Shown piece after piece: positions 26,249-36,632 of a DNA stretch of 64,000 nucleotides; position 1 is the first letter of the stretch, and each line of letters starts with the position of its first letter. The position numbers and the translations under genes were made by a program. Under the pieces are notes generated by a model that did not search any database, was not told where the DNA came from, and saw nothing but the letters and a program-made list of their open reading frames with translations. Source of the stretch: Gammaproteobacteria bacterium (lineage in GTDB: Bacteria; Pseudomonadota; Gammaproteobacteria; Pseudomonadales; Azotimanducaceae); contig VXYL01000068.1 in NCBI GenBank assembly GCA_009846005.1, forward strand, positions 215,581-279,580, read 5' to 3'.

Positions 26249-27448
26249 CTAGCTGGCCAGGCCCTTGGCGATTGCGAAGGCGCGTTTCGCGTCCGCTTGC
26301 AGGCGAGCGTCCGCCAGGAAGTCGTAGGCCGTCATCGCCAAGGCCTTGGCGCCGTCCAACGCCGCCTTGTCTCCCATCTCGGAACCCGCGTACTTGGCGA
26401 ACTCGGGGTTGTGGATGACCACGGCCGGGGGTGCGGCGGCGAGCATCGGGTGGATGGACGGTACGCGATGGCTGACGTTGCCCATGTCGGTGCTGCCGGC
26501 GCCGGACAGGTTGCGTTCCTCGGCGGATGCGAACTTCCGACCGAGCCTCTCGGCATTGGCTTGGAAGGCAGCCGCCAGCGGCCAGTTGGTGTTGATGTCC
26601 AGGTAGTCGACGGCGCCCCAGTTCATCTCGACCTCGCAGCCGCTCGCCTTGGCCCCGGCCTCGAAACAGGCTTTGACCCGGGGCTTCAAGGCCTCGAGGT
26701 CCTCGGCGTTCTTGGCACGCACGTAGAACTCGCCGGCGGCGCGGTCGGGGACGATGTTGGGCGCCTGGCCGCCGTCGGTCACGATGCCGTGTATGCGCTC
26801 GGAGTGGCGGATGTGCTGGCGCAGGTTGGAGATGGCCTGGTAGGCCAGCAACAAGCCGTCGAGCGCGTTGCGACCCTTGTGCGGCATGGCGGAGGCGTGG
26901 GCCGAGCGCCCGTGGTACACAACGTCCACCTCCGCGACGCAGATGGACGCCATGGTGGCGAGATTGATGCCGGCGGGATGCATCATCATCGCCGCGTCAA
27001 CGTTCTCGAACGCGCCCTTGCGGGCCATCAGTTCCTTGCCGCCACCTTTTTCCTCGGCAGGTGTGCCGAGCAGCGTCACCCGGCCGGGCAACTCGTTGCC
27101 TAGGGACTTGAGAGCGAGTGCGGCGCCCAGCGCGGACGTGGCGATCAGGTTGTGCCCGCAGGCGTGGCCGATCCCCGGCAACGCATCGTACTCCGCCAGG
27201 ACAGCGACGTTCGTGTTGGGGCTTCCACCCTCGCCCCCGAATGTCGATTCGAAGGCGGTCGCGAGTCCGTAGCTTCCGGTCTCCACCTCGAGACCGTGTT
27301 CGCGAGCGGTGCCCACGAGGAGCGCGGCCGCGCGCGTCTCCTGAAATGCGAGTTCGGGGTTGGCATGGATCTCCCGGGAAACTGCCAGCAGTTCCGGGGC
27401 CATGGCGTCGACGCTGGCGCAAAGCATCTGCTTGACGTGATCAGGCAT
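26249..27448 (-). CDS. M20-family metallohydrolase (amidohydrolase, AbgB-like)
   Basis: A 399-residue cytoplasmic zinc-dependent amidase or peptidase of the M20 family. Conserved metal-site pieces are PGIGHACGHN, GTPAEEKGGGKELM (the catalytic Glu pair) and AMMMHPAG. The dimerisation domain (about 180-295) begins with YHGRSAHASAMPHKGRNALDG. It resembles aminobenzoyl-glutamate hydrolase and PM20D2-type dipeptidases. The start MPDHVKQMLC at 27448 is chosen because the frame runs open upstream only as an antisense shadow of the SDR gene. It is divergent from that SDR gene. Substrate unknown. Confidence 0.9.
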   Translation of the reverse strand: MPDHVKQMLCASVDAMAPELLAVSREIHANPELAFQETRAAALLVGTAREHGLEVETGSYGLATAFESTFGGEGGSPNTNVAVLAEYDALPGIGHACGHNLIATSALGAALALKSLGNELPGRVTLLGTPAEEKGGGKELMARKGAFENVDAAMMMHPAGINLATMASICVAEVDVVYHGRSAHASAMPHKGRNALDGLLLAYQAISNLRQHIRHSERIHGIVTDGGQAPNIVPDRAAGEFYVRAKNAEDLEALKPRVKACFEAGAKASGCEVEMNWGAVDYLDINTNWPLAAAFQANAERLGRKFASAEERNLSGAGSTDMGNVSHRVPSIHPMLAAAPPAVVIHNPEFAKYAGSEMGDKAALDGAKALAMTAYDFLADARLQADAKRAFAIAKGLAS

Positions 27449-27550
27449 CTTCTCGTGACCGAGCCGAGGTGGAATGGGGCACGCTACGACGAGGGGACGG
27501 GCAACGTCAATGGCGCTATGGAGATCGGCTTCTGCGATAATCCGTTGAGC

Positions 27551-28327
27551 ATGAGACTGACCAAGCTCAGCCGCTCCATCGAAGGCAAGGTGGCCATCGT
27601 CACCGGCGCGGCCAGCGGCATGGGTCGGGCCACGGCCGCGCTGTTTGCGGACGAAGGCGCGAAGGTGGCAGCGCTCGACATCAACGCGGAACCCCTCGAG
27701 GCTGTGGTTCACGAGATCGCCGACGCGGGCTATCCGGTGAAGGGGTGGACGTTGAACGTCGCCGATCTCGACGCGATCAACCAAGTCATCCCGGAAGTGG
27801 CCGCTCACTTCGGCGGCATCGACATCGTCGTCAACAACGCCGGCATCGGCGCCGGTGGGCCCGTGGACGGCGACGAATACGAGGCAACCTGGCGGCGAGC
27901 GTTCGACGTACTCCTCACCGCCCATGTGCGCATCGTCCGCGCGGCATTGCCCTACCTTCGTCAGTCGTCTGGCGGGCGAATCGTCAATATCGCGTCCACC
28001 GAAGGCCTGGGCGCGACGAAACGATCCAGTCCGTACACCGCCGCCAAGCACGGCGTAATCGGTTTGACGCGGTCGCTGGCTGTCGAGTTCGGCACCGAGA
28101 ACATCACGGTCAACTGCGTCTGTCCCGGGCCGGTCCATACGGGGTTGACGGAGTCCATTCCGGAAGCGGACAAGCGCGAGTTCGCCCGTCGGCGGGTCGC
28201 GCTCCGACGCTACGCGGATCCGGAAGAGGTCGCCCACGCGACCTTGAGCCTGGTGCTTCCCGCTGCGCAATACATCACGGGCGTGGCCTTGCCCGTGGAT
28301 GGAGGTCTAACGATCAGGAACGCTTGA
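27551..28327 (+). CDS. Short-chain dehydrogenase/reductase
   Basis: A 258-residue NAD(P)-dependent oxidoreductase of the classical SDR family. Cofactor motif TGAASGMGRA (TGxxxGxG), an acidic residue after beta-2 (ALDIN, suggesting NAD preference), NNAG, active-site Ser near IVNIAST, YTAAK for the YxxxK pair, and the typical end YITGVALPVDGG. ATG 27551 gives the usual short N-terminus; an ATG at 27518 is also open. The oxygenase gene follows 24 bases downstream, so the two may act in one pathway. Substrate unknown. Confidence 0.9.
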   Translation: MRLTKLSRSIEGKVAIVTGAASGMGRATAALFADEGAKVAALDINAEPLEAVVHEIADAGYPVKGWTLNVADLDAINQVIPEVAAHFGGIDIVVNNAGIGAGGPVDGDEYEATWRRAFDVLLTAHVRIVRAALPYLRQSSGGRIVNIASTEGLGATKRSSPYTAAKHGVIGLTRSLAVEFGTENITVNCVCPGPVHTGLTESIPEADKREFARRRVALRRYADPEEVAHATLSLVLPAAQYITGVALPVDGGLTIRNA

Positions 28328-28351
28328 GAGCGACTTTCGAGGGTGGTTGCG

Positions 28352-29524
28352 ATGTCCGAACCCAACAGGATGCCACGCGATTTGCCCCGTCTCGAGGCGG
28401 GGAGCGACAGCATCCATATCAACTGGCCCAATGGGCGGCAAAGTCGACATCTCTACTATTGGCTGCGCGAAAACTGCCATTGTTCGCATTGCACGCATCC
28501 CGATGCCTGGGAGCGGATGCTGGACTTCCTTGCCGTTCCGCTCACCATCGCGCCGGCCTCGATTTCCTCCGACGAAGACGGCGTGCATATCCAGTGGCCG
28601 CCGCACGACGCCACCTGCCACGGCAGCCACTACAGTTGGACGTGGCTCGACTTGCACCGGGCCGAGGGTCCCGCCCGCTTGGACCGAAAACGCCGCGCAC
28701 GGGCTTGGCCGACGAGCAAGCTGGACAAGGCGTCGCTGTCGGTGGACTACGCCGAAGCCATGACCGGCGACGCGGGCTTGCTGCGGCTTCTTTCCCATGT
28801 CGACGACACGGGGATTGGCTTCGTCACCGGGATGCCCGTGGAGGAACGCACGGTCATGGCGCTCGCCGAACGCATCGCCTTCATCGAGGAGTCGCACTTC
28901 GGCCGCTACTTCCGCGTCGAATCGAAGCCCAACGCCGAGAACCTCGCCTATACTCCGCGTGCGCTGCTCCCGCACAACGATCTCGGCAGCCGGCGGCACC
29001 CGCCGGGAATCCAGTTCCTTCACTGCCTCGTCAACGACGCGACCGGCGGCGAGAGCGTGCTGGTGGATTCCATCGCTTGTGCCGACGAACTACGCCGCGC
29101 CGACTGCGCTGCCTTCGAACTCCTGAGCAGGTGCCCGGTCACGTTCTCGTCGATCGCGGACGACTGGCACATCGTCAACCGGGCGACGGTGATCGACGTG
29201 GACGAGGACGGCGACATCCTAGGCACCCGCTGCCACCCGGCGTTGCTGGGTCCGGTCGACATCGAGCCTGAGCGGCAGATGGACTTCTACCGCGCCTTTC
29301 GCAAACTCCTCGAGATAGCGACCAGCCGGGAACTGCAGTTCCGGTTCCGGTTGGCCGCCGGCGAGTGCCAGGTATTCGACAACCACCGCATCATGCATGC
29401 CCGGAGTGCTTTCGACCCGGCGAGCGGCCACCGCCTTTTCGAGGGCTGCTACGTCTGTCGCGACGACTTCGTGAGCCGCCTGGAGGTGCTGCGACGGCGG
29501 GGGCGAGACTTCCGCGCCCGCTAG
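28352..29524 (+). CDS. Gamma-butyrobetaine hydroxylase-like Fe(II)/2-oxoglutarate dioxygenase
   Basis: A 390-residue protein with the architecture of gamma-butyrobetaine and trimethyllysine hydroxylases. The N-terminal DUF971-type domain (about 15-105) holds a Cys cluster, CHCSHCTHP, for zinc. The TauD-type catalytic domain (about 125-385) has the iron-binding HxD pair in LLPHNDLGS and a distal His in NHRIMHAR, with the 2-oxoglutarate-binding Arg following. It may hydroxylate a betaine in carnitine-type metabolism, but related enzymes act on other small amines. It is co-directional with the SDR gene. Its TAG stop lies in the CGCTAGCG that begins a family II repeat unit. Confidence 0.85.
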   Translation: MSEPNRMPRDLPRLEAGSDSIHINWPNGRQSRHLYYWLRENCHCSHCTHPDAWERMLDFLAVPLTIAPASISSDEDGVHIQWPPHDATCHGSHYSWTWLDLHRAEGPARLDRKRRARAWPTSKLDKASLSVDYAEAMTGDAGLLRLLSHVDDTGIGFVTGMPVEERTVMALAERIAFIEESHFGRYFRVESKPNAENLAYTPRALLPHNDLGSRRHPPGIQFLHCLVNDATGGESVLVDSIACADELRRADCAAFELLSRCPVTFSSIADDWHIVNRATVIDVDEDGDILGTRCHPALLGPVDIEPERQMDFYRAFRKLLEIATSRELQFRFRLAAGECQVFDNHRIMHARSAFDPASGHRLFEGCYVCRDDFVSRLEVLRRRGRDFRAR

Positions 29525-29660
29525 CGTTCTTGACGGGCGCCTGTCTGCACATTGAACCAAGTTTCATGCAAGGCGCTGCGAATCGCTCTTGGACGGCTCG
29601 CGCAATCGCGAGACGCGCTAGCGTTCTTGAGGCCGCGCCCTCTGCACGGTTGAGCAAGGA
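29518..29660 (+). repeat. Family II repeat, tandem units with 97-base period
   Basis: CTAGCGTTCTTGA begins at 29521 and again at 29618, followed each time by a related stretch ending TCTGCAC then TTGA(A/G)C. The first unit contains the 36-base inverted element at 29586-29621, a near-identical copy of 6631-6666. A fragment, ACGGCTCGCGAGACGCGCT, recurs at 29801-29819. Together with two family I hairpins this fills the 301-base gap before the next gene; no coding sequence is seen there. Confidence 0.75.
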
Positions 29661-29690
29661 TACTCACGAGGCGCCCGCGGGCGACGAAGG

Positions 29691-29739
29691 CCCCGTAGGG
29701 GCGAGGCTATCGCGCCCGTAGGGCGCGCCCTCGCCCGCG
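29691..29739 (+). repeat. Family I hairpin repeat, copy c1, with nested inner hairpin
   Basis: CCCCGTAGGGGCGAGG opens the element and CCTCGCCCGCG closes it. The outer arms GGGCGAGG and CCTCGCCC pair. The usual CTTGT loop is replaced by a second palindrome, CGCGCCC-GTA-GGGCGCG, giving a hairpin within a hairpin. Confidence 0.75.
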
Positions 29740-29773
29740 TTCGCGACACAAAAAGCCTCGGTTCGAACGGGGC

Positions 29774-29800
29774 GGGACGGGACAAGCCCGTCCCCTACGG
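29774..29800 (-). repeat. Family I hairpin repeat, copy c2
   Basis: Minus-strand reading: CCGTAGGGGACGGG, loop CTTGT, then CCCGTCCC. The arms GGGACGGG and CCCGTCCC pair fully. It ends 26 bases from the stop of the frameshifted paralogue gene. Confidence 0.8.
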
Positions 29801-29825
29801 ACGGCTCGCGAGACGCGCTGAGGGG

Positions 29826-32800
29826 TCAATCGAGCGGTACCCAGCGGATCGCGTCCGCGATCACCATCTCGCCGTCGGTGCGGTTCGACACTTCGAGACG
29901 GACGTTGGTCGAGACGAATTCGAACTCGTCGATCTTGTTCCAGCCGACCTCCGCCGAGGTCCCGTCGTAGGCGATCTCCACTTCCAGATCGTCGGCGACC
30001 ACGGTCATCGCCAGCGTGCCGAGGGCACCGTACGATGGACCCCAAAGGGCGAGCCCGTGCCGGTCGGGCACGTGGTAGTCCAGTCGCCATCGACCCGGTT
30101 CCGGCAGTTCGGCGGCGAAGATGGCGACGGCGGAACCGTCACCCGGGATGGAACCAGCCACGGTATGCCGGTACTTGCCCCAGCCCGTGGCGATGGCGGC
30201 CCGGCCCCACTCCCCGGCGCGCTGGGTGGCCATCGGCAATCCCTGGTCGTATTCGCGCTGCCGACCCAGCCCGATTAGCGCCGCCCCGATCCGGCGACCG
30301 GTGTCGTCGGCACGGTCCTCCACCGAGAACCCGGCATCGAGATCGTCGATCACGATACCCTCGGAAGCGGGGGTCCATGCGCTTGGCTGCGAGCCGACAA
30401 GCGGTTCTCTGGGAGAATCCTCGGACGGTTCGATTCGGTCGAATTCTATTCGCACAGGCAGTCTGTTCAACGCCAGGTAGGGTTCCAACCAAAGTCGGTC
30501 CGGGGGACGGGGCGTGACGATGCCCACTTCCACCGCTGCGTTGCCCGGAATGCGTATCGGATCGCTGGGCACCTGCCGGAAAAACTGATGATGGCTCACG
30601 CGAACGAGCCCTGGAACCGGCTCGCCGTTGCGGACGTGAAAACGGGTCTCGTAGCGCGGTCGACCTCCCCATCGTCGGCTATGCGGACCACCCGGGCACG
30701 GGAGACCATGAACCCCGGCAGCGCGGTTTCGTTCAGCCAGTCGCCGATCAGACCCCCTAGATCGACGCCGACCGCGGATGCCGCCGCGTTGAAGTCCCGG
30801 GCGTCGAAAGTTCCGCCTGCATGGCGACGGCGCAACTCCGCGAGGAAGGCAGCCGATCGGCTTCTCCCCATTCCCTCGAAGAGCGACAGCACCGCAGCCC
30901 GGGCACGCAATCCGAAGGCGCGGATCGCCCGGCTTGGATTGCTCTCGAGGTCCAACTCGACAAGGGAGGTACTGGCGGCTCGTTCCCACATCGACGGCAC
31001 CACGTACTGGTCCGTGACGAACCCTCGCCGGGTCTCGCGCTGGAACTGGTTCCGCAAGCCGCGAACCATCTGCGTGACCGTCGAACCGAAGCTCGCATCG
31101 GCACTGAAATCATGCGCGGTGTAGATCGTTGGGTTGATGACCCGCGAACTCGTCGTGTTGAAGATTTCGATGCCAAGTCCCTCGCAGACGTAGTCGAGCG
31201 CCTGCGCACCCGGACCATCGGCCGTGGTCTGGAGACCCACTAGGTTTCGCGCCAAGGCGCGGGAGGCGCTGCCGGGATCGATGAACGTCCTGAACAGGGT
31301 CTCGAGCCGCTGGACCTTGAATGCCTCGGTGCCGCCGGGGATTCCCGTCGGGAGGGAGTCGAATCGCCCTAGGTCGGAATAGGGGAAGCCGTGTTCTCGG
31401 AGCAGCAGCATGCCGGGTAACGCCATGGCGGTGTCAAGGCGCGAACCCCCGCCGTAGGTTCGAAGATAGGTGGGTATTTCGACGACGCTGAAGCCGTCGT
31501 AGGGATAGGGGATACCCATCTCGACCGCCTCCTCGAAGATCCTCTCAAGCCGCGATTCGATGCGATCGGCGACGTCCGCGAAGTGGCGAAGTCCGCGCTG
31601 ATGGTCGGGATGGCGCAGCAGTTCGAGTTCCACGCCCGCGACGGCTATCGCATGGCGTTCGAAGCGCGACGCGAAGAGTCCGACTTCGGACACCGGCGTG
31701 GCCGGACGGAACCGATAGCTGCCATCGTCCTGACGGTGACGCCGGCCGGGGCCGGCGACCAGCCACCCGTCCGGCACCGTGACCGTGAGATCCACCGTCG
31801 GAAAGTGTCCTCGGGGAACCCCGTCGATACTCGGCCCGGGAACCGGTAGCCAGCGCAGCCCGGGCATGAGCGCCACGTAGCGTTTCCCGAAGATGCCGCC
31901 CGCGGTACCGAGCCAGAGGATTCCATTGCGGCTCGACTCGCGCCGCCAGTCGACGGCGCTGTCCAAGTAGGCGAAGTTCGCCTGGGGGATGCCGGATGCG
32001 ACCAGGGCGAGCGTGGTTTTGGAGTCCTTCGTCAGGCCTTGGAGCGGTTCGACGACCAACAGGCCATTGCTATGCGTGAATGGCACTTCGGCGTTGCCGA
32101 GACGCACCTCCGCGACGGCAAGGCCCGGATTGAAGCTGAACACGAGCGCGGTCGGATCTGCCGGCGCCAAGAGCCGCATCTCGATGTCGAGTTCAAGAGT
32201 CGTCCCGGGGTCGATCACCACGTCGCCACGGATGTGCTCGACGCCAGGCCAGACCACCGATGGGATGTTCTCGTGGGAGGCGAGCCAACCCTCGCGGACC
32301 CGGATGTCCTCGACACACCGGAGCACCACGACCCCCATGCCGACGGCGCCCAACGTCGCCAATAGGGTGCCAAACAGCAAGCGCTTGCCGGACGAGCGAC
32401 CGTCCGACCGCTCGTGCAGGGCTGCCGCCCAGACCACGAGCGCCCCGGCGACCAGCAATAGAGAACCGCGCTGCAGATAGTTCTCGGCAGCGGCGAACCG
32501 CGGCGCCAGGTCCGATGCCAGGTTGTCGTGGATGTGAATCAGTGAAACGGTCGGCAGAAGATACGCCGGGGTGAGCGCGAAGCTCCACATGTGCAGACCG
32601 AGCAGGGCCAGGGCGGCGACGGCGATGGTCAGCCGTTTGCGCAGTCCGACTGCGAGGAAGCCAACGATGGCACTCCACAGGATCAATGCCGGAATCGCGT
32701 CGACGAAGAAAAAGGTGAAGGTCGCCACCGGTTCGAGGGGATCGACCGGCCAGCCCAGTTCGCGCCCGACGGTGCCGACCGTCTGAATGAGCAGTATCGC

Positions 32801-33214
32801 GCCGCCGAGGGCCATGGCCACCACGAGCACGATGGCGGCAAGGCGTCCGCCGATGACCGGGAGGTTCGAGACTGCGCGGGAGTCGAAGACCTCGCTGATG
32901 CGTTCCCGTTCGTCTCGGCTGCGCAGATCGAACGCCAGGAACACGATGGCGGCCATGAAGAACCACAGCACGTAGCTTTTGAAATAGGCCGTTGCGAATC
33001 GGGGCAGGAGGTCGCCGGCGGACAGGAACCCGACCGACACCGAACTGTGCAGGTAGGAGTAGTAACCGTAGGCGGTACCCATGACACCGAAGCCGATGCC
33101 GATGAACACCCACGTCCGTGCCAGCTGCCGCACCGACCTCAGTTCGGCGGCGGCGACCGCGAGCCAGTCGTTCAGGCTGCGCCGGAGTCCGGAATCAGCG
33201 ACCGCCAGACGCAT
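29826..33214 (-). pseudogene. Frameshifted ABC-2 membrane / M1-like / golvesin-like paralogue (copy A)
   Basis: Last of four tandem paralogues. The first frame (33214 to 30596) encodes the membrane part (about 1-325) and the M1-like part. The second frame, ending at 29826, encodes the C-terminal domains. They meet near 30664-30670, where restoring one G in a G-run would give DGEGRPRYETR, matching the paralogues. It is therefore a one-base deletion, a sequencing error or, less likely, programmed slippage. Restored length would be about 1130 residues. The M1-like part keeps YPYDGFSVVEIP and LLLREHGFPY but has no HEXXH. The C-terminus ends TDGEMVIADAIRWVPLD as in the siblings. The start MRLAVADSG overlaps copy B by about 20 bases; an ATG at 33238 is also possible. 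Confidence 0.8.
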
Positions 33215-36200
33215 CGGGGGCAGTCGTGTCCGTGCCATCCAGCGGTACCCAGCGGATCGCGTCGGCGATCACCATCCCGCCGTCGGTCTGGCTGGAGATT
33301 TCGAGCCGTACCTGCGTGGTGGTGAACTCAAACTCGGCGACCTTGTTCCAGCCGGTCCTTGCAACCGCGCCGTCGAACGGTAGCGGTGTCGTCTTGCCGT
33401 CGGCGAGCAGTTTCATGTTGAAGGTGCCGAGAACCGCATAGGATCGGCTTCCCGGAGGCCATCCCCACCCTGGCGGTTGGGGATCGGGCAGGTAGAAATC
33501 CAGCCGCCAACGGCCCGAGGCGGGAAGATCCGCCGTGAACAGGGCCACTTGGCTGCCGTCGCCAGCCGGGGCCCCCGCCGCCGTATGCCGGTACCTGCCC
33601 CAACTGGTCGGATAGGAGACGCGGTACCACTCACCGGGCGTAGTGGAATGGCCTGGCAATCCCTGGTCGAGGTCCGCAGTGTTTCCGCCGAACGTCTGCC
33701 GGGACCCGTCCGCGACCGGGTGCTGCCCGCCACGGCGTTCGACCGCGAATCCGGAGTCAAGATCGTCGACGACAACACCCTCGACGGGCGGCAGCCAGAC
33801 GCTCGGCCGCGCACCGGTCAGCGGCCTCGGAACCTGTGGGCTCGTTTCGTTGACGATGTCGATCCAGACCATGGCGCGGTTCAGCGCGAGGTATGGTTCC
33901 AGCCAAAGTTGGGCTGGTGCCGCGTCGGTGACCATCCCGAGTTCCATGGTCGTGTTGCCCGGTATCTGGATGGGGTCGGTCACCGTGGCTGGATAGTCGC
34001 CCGTTGAAAGGCGCACAAGGCCGGGAACCCCTTCGCCGTTGTGGACATGGACGAGCGTCTGGAAGCGCACGTTTCCTTCGCCGTCGGCGATCTCGGAAAC
34101 TCGCGCGTGGGACGTCACGAATCCGGGCAGTGCGACCTCGCTGATCCAGTCCCCGAGCAACGCCCCAAGGTCGATTCCGGCCTGGGCTGCGGCGTCGTCG
34201 AAGTCATCTGCGTCGAATGCCGCACCGGTGTGCCGGTTGCGTAGCGCCGCCAGGAATCTCGCCGTCGACTGGCGCCCAACGCTGTCGCCGATGGACCGAA
34301 ACGCGGCCTCGACGCGCAACGAGCGTGCCTCGACGGCGGTCGCGGGTTCACGTCGCATATCGAGATCCGCAAGCGACGCCCCGAGCAGACGTTCCCACGT
34401 GTTGGGGCGGCCGGGGAAGGGCAAGGTCGAACCGAATCCCGGGAGATAGGTTGGGGTCGATGCCGACAGAAAGCGAACCATGGGCATGAGGCGGATCCCG
34501 ATGTCGTCTTCGACGTCGAACCAATACACGCTGTAGGCGCGCGAGAACGGGATGCTGTCGTCGTCTAGCAATGATGCGGCAAGTTCCTCGACGATCTCGT
34601 CGAGGGCACTGGCCCCGGGGCCCATGGCGTGGGTCAGGAACGTGGTGAGATTGCGGCCCAGGCTCTCGGCCGCGTTGGCACCTGGGTTCGGCGTGTGGAA
34701 CCAGCCCTGGAGGATTTCCCACTTCAGTTGCGCCAAGGAGTCGGGATCGCTGGGGAAGGCTGGGTTGTCGTCGAGCCTGAAGTTCGCGTACGGGAAGCCG
34801 TGCTCTCTCAGCAGCAGCACGCCCGGCAACTCCATCACCGAGTCGAGCGCCCGTCCCCCGCCGTACTCGCGCAGGTGGGACGGGACCTCGACAAGACTGA
34901 AACCGTCGTAGGGGTAGGGAATGCCAAGCTCCTCCGCCTCCCGGAGCAACTCCGTCAGCCGCGATTCGAGCTGTTCCCGGGTCTCCGTCAGGGTGGCCAC
35001 GCTGTCCAAATGGTCGGGGTGGAACAGGAGTTCGAGATCGAGGCCGGCAATCCGGATTGCACGTCGTTCGAAATGTCCTGCGATGAACGCGATCTCCGGC
35101 ACAGGCGGCCCGGGACGAAATCGAAAGCGGGCTTCCCCAACGGCTTCTCGACGGCCGGGTCCCGCGACCAGCCAGCCCTCGGGCACGGCCACGGCCAGGT
35201 CGATGGTCGGCAGGTTGCCGCGCGATCCTCCATCGAGATTGGGACCGGGCACCGGCAGCCAGCGCAGTGCCGGCATGAGTGCGACGTAGCGCGAGGCGAA
35301 AACGCCCGCCGACGTGCCGAGCCGCAGGATCTGGTTGCGCACCGTCTTGACGCGCCAGTCGATGGTGCTGTCGAGGTAGGCGAAATCGGCATCGGGCAAC
35401 CCTTCGGCCTGCACCGCCAAGGTCACCGGCGATCCTGCGGCGAGTGGCTCGGGCAGTTCGACGTTCAGCAGCCCGAGTTCGTGGGCATACGGCGTTGCCT
35501 CGTTGTCCACCCGCAATGCCTCGACTTTGAGCCCGGGGTTGAAGCTGAAGACGAGAGCGGGCAGGTCGATGTGGGGCGGTGCGGTGAGTTGCATTTCGAG
35601 GTCGAGACCGAGCTCCCGACCGGGATTGATGTGCACAACGCCGCTGACGTGCCGCACTAGCGGGATCGGGGAGTTCCGCATTTGTTCGTGAGCCGCCAGC
35701 CAGGTGGCTCGCAAGTCGAGGTCGTCGATGCACCGTAGCGCCACGGTGCCGATGCCGCCGAACCCGAGGACGACCAACAACGCGCCGAATAGCCCTCGAG
35801 TCGTTCGGGAAACGCCGTCGGGACGCCCATGCAATGCCGCCGTCCATACCAGTAACCCGCCGCCAACCAGGATCAGCGAACCCCGGTGCAGATACGTTTG
35901 CGCGTCCGCGAACCGGGGCGCCAGGTCCGATGCCCAGTTGTCGTGGATGTGGAGTAGCGAGACGGCTGGCAACAGGTACACGGGAACGTGCGCCTCCGCC
36001 CACATGTGCAAGCCGAGCATTGCCAATGCGACGATGGCGACGACGAGCCGGTTGCCAAGGACGGCAACGAGCAGCAGTACCATGGCGCACCACGCCACCA
36101 AGGCCGGAATAGCATCCACAAGAAGGAAGGTGAGCATCGCCACGGGTTCGATGGGGTAGACGGCCCACCCGATTGCACCGCCGACGGTGGCGGCGACCTG

Positions 36201-36623
36201 GAGCAGGACCGACACGGCGAAGAGCGCCGCCAGGGTCGCCACCGCCACGCCGCAAAGCCGCCCGGCGAACAGGCCCAGATTCGACACCGGGCGCGAATCT
36301 AAGGCTTCGCGAATTCCGCTCTGCTCGTCCCGGTGACGGGTGTCGAACGCCAGGGATACAACGGCGGCCATGAACAACCAGAGCACGTAGTTGTTGATGT
36401 CGGCCCACGCAAACCGGGGCAGCAATTCGATCCGAGAGACGGACCCCGGGAAGCTGTGGTGGGAGTACGAGTGGAAGTAGAACGCCGATCCCACCAAGCC
36501 GGCGGCAAGCGCCACGATCACCCAGGTTCGAGCAAGGCGTCGGATGGTTCGGAGTTCGGCCGACGCGATGGCGAGCCATTCGTTCAGACTTTGCCTTCGA
36601 CCCAATTCGACGACGGACAACAT
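33195..36623 (-). CDS. ABC-2 membrane / catalytically degenerate M1-like / golvesin-like protein (copy B)
   Basis: 1142 residues, third in the tandem operon. Residues about 30-320 hold seven or so membrane helices of the ABC-2 permease type seen in permease/M1-aminopeptidase fusions (HRDEQSGIREALDSRPVSNL between helices). About 330-820 resembles peptidase M1, with IPYPYDGFSLVEVPSHLREY and LPGVLLLREHGFPY where active enzymes carry the exopeptidase motif. No HEXXH zinc site appears. About 940-1130 resembles the golvesin/xanthan-lyase C-terminal beta-sandwich (VVDDLDSGFAVE, SWGRYRHTAAG, DGGMVIADAIRW). It is the only copy with a 13-residue tail after WVPLD, which overlaps copy A. Function unknown; a membrane-anchored periplasmic binding or signalling role is inferred. 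Confidence 0.85.
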   Translation of the reverse strand: MLSVVELGRRQSLNEWLAIASAELRTIRRLARTWVIVALAAGLVGSAFYFHSYSHHSFPGSVSRIELLPRFAWADINNYVLWLFMAAVVSLAFDTRHRDEQSGIREALDSRPVSNLGLFAGRLCGVAVATLAALFAVSVLLQVAATVGGAIGWAVYPIEPVAMLTFLLVDAIPALVAWCAMVLLLVAVLGNRLVVAIVALAMLGLHMWAEAHVPVYLLPAVSLLHIHDNWASDLAPRFADAQTYLHRGSLILVGGGLLVWTAALHGRPDGVSRTTRGLFGALLVVLGFGGIGTVALRCIDDLDLRATWLAAHEQMRNSPIPLVRHVSGVVHINPGRELGLDLEMQLTAPPHIDLPALVFSFNPGLKVEALRVDNEATPYAHELGLLNVELPEPLAAGSPVTLAVQAEGLPDADFAYLDSTIDWRVKTVRNQILRLGTSAGVFASRYVALMPALRWLPVPGPNLDGGSRGNLPTIDLAVAVPEGWLVAGPGRREAVGEARFRFRPGPPVPEIAFIAGHFERRAIRIAGLDLELLFHPDHLDSVATLTETREQLESRLTELLREAEELGIPYPYDGFSLVEVPSHLREYGGGRALDSVMELPGVLLLREHGFPYANFRLDDNPAFPSDPDSLAQLKWEILQGWFHTPNPGANAAESLGRNLTTFLTHAMGPGASALDEIVEELAASLLDDDSIPFSRAYSVYWFDVEDDIGIRLMPMVRFLSASTPTYLPGFGSTLPFPGRPNTWERLLGASLADLDMRREPATAVEARSLRVEAAFRSIGDSVGRQSTARFLAALRNRHTGAAFDADDFDDAAAQAGIDLGALLGDWISEVALPGFVTSHARVSEIADGEGNVRFQTLVHVHNGEGVPGLVRLSTGDYPATVTDPIQIPGNTTMELGMVTDAAPAQLWLEPYLALNRAMVWIDIVNETSPQVPRPLTGARPSVWLPPVEGVVVDDLDSGFAVERRGGQHPVADGSRQTFGGNTADLDQGLPGHSTTPGEWYRVSYPTSWGRYRHTAAGAPAGDGSQVALFTADLPASGRWRLDFYLPDPQPPGWGWPPGSRSYAVLGTFNMKLLADGKTTPLPFDGAVARTGWNKVAEFEFTTTQVRLEISSQTDGGMVIADAIRWVPLDGTDTTAPDASGGR

Positions 36624-36632
36624 CTGAACCGG

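Noticed and set aside
27449..28270. N-terminal extension of the M20 hydrolase frame
   Set aside because: The extension is antisense to the well-supported SDR gene, and M20 proteins start near the MPDHVKQMLC position.
30660..30672. Programmed -1 frameshift in copy A
   Set aside because: No convincing slippery heptamer or downstream structure; the three sibling genes are read in one frame.
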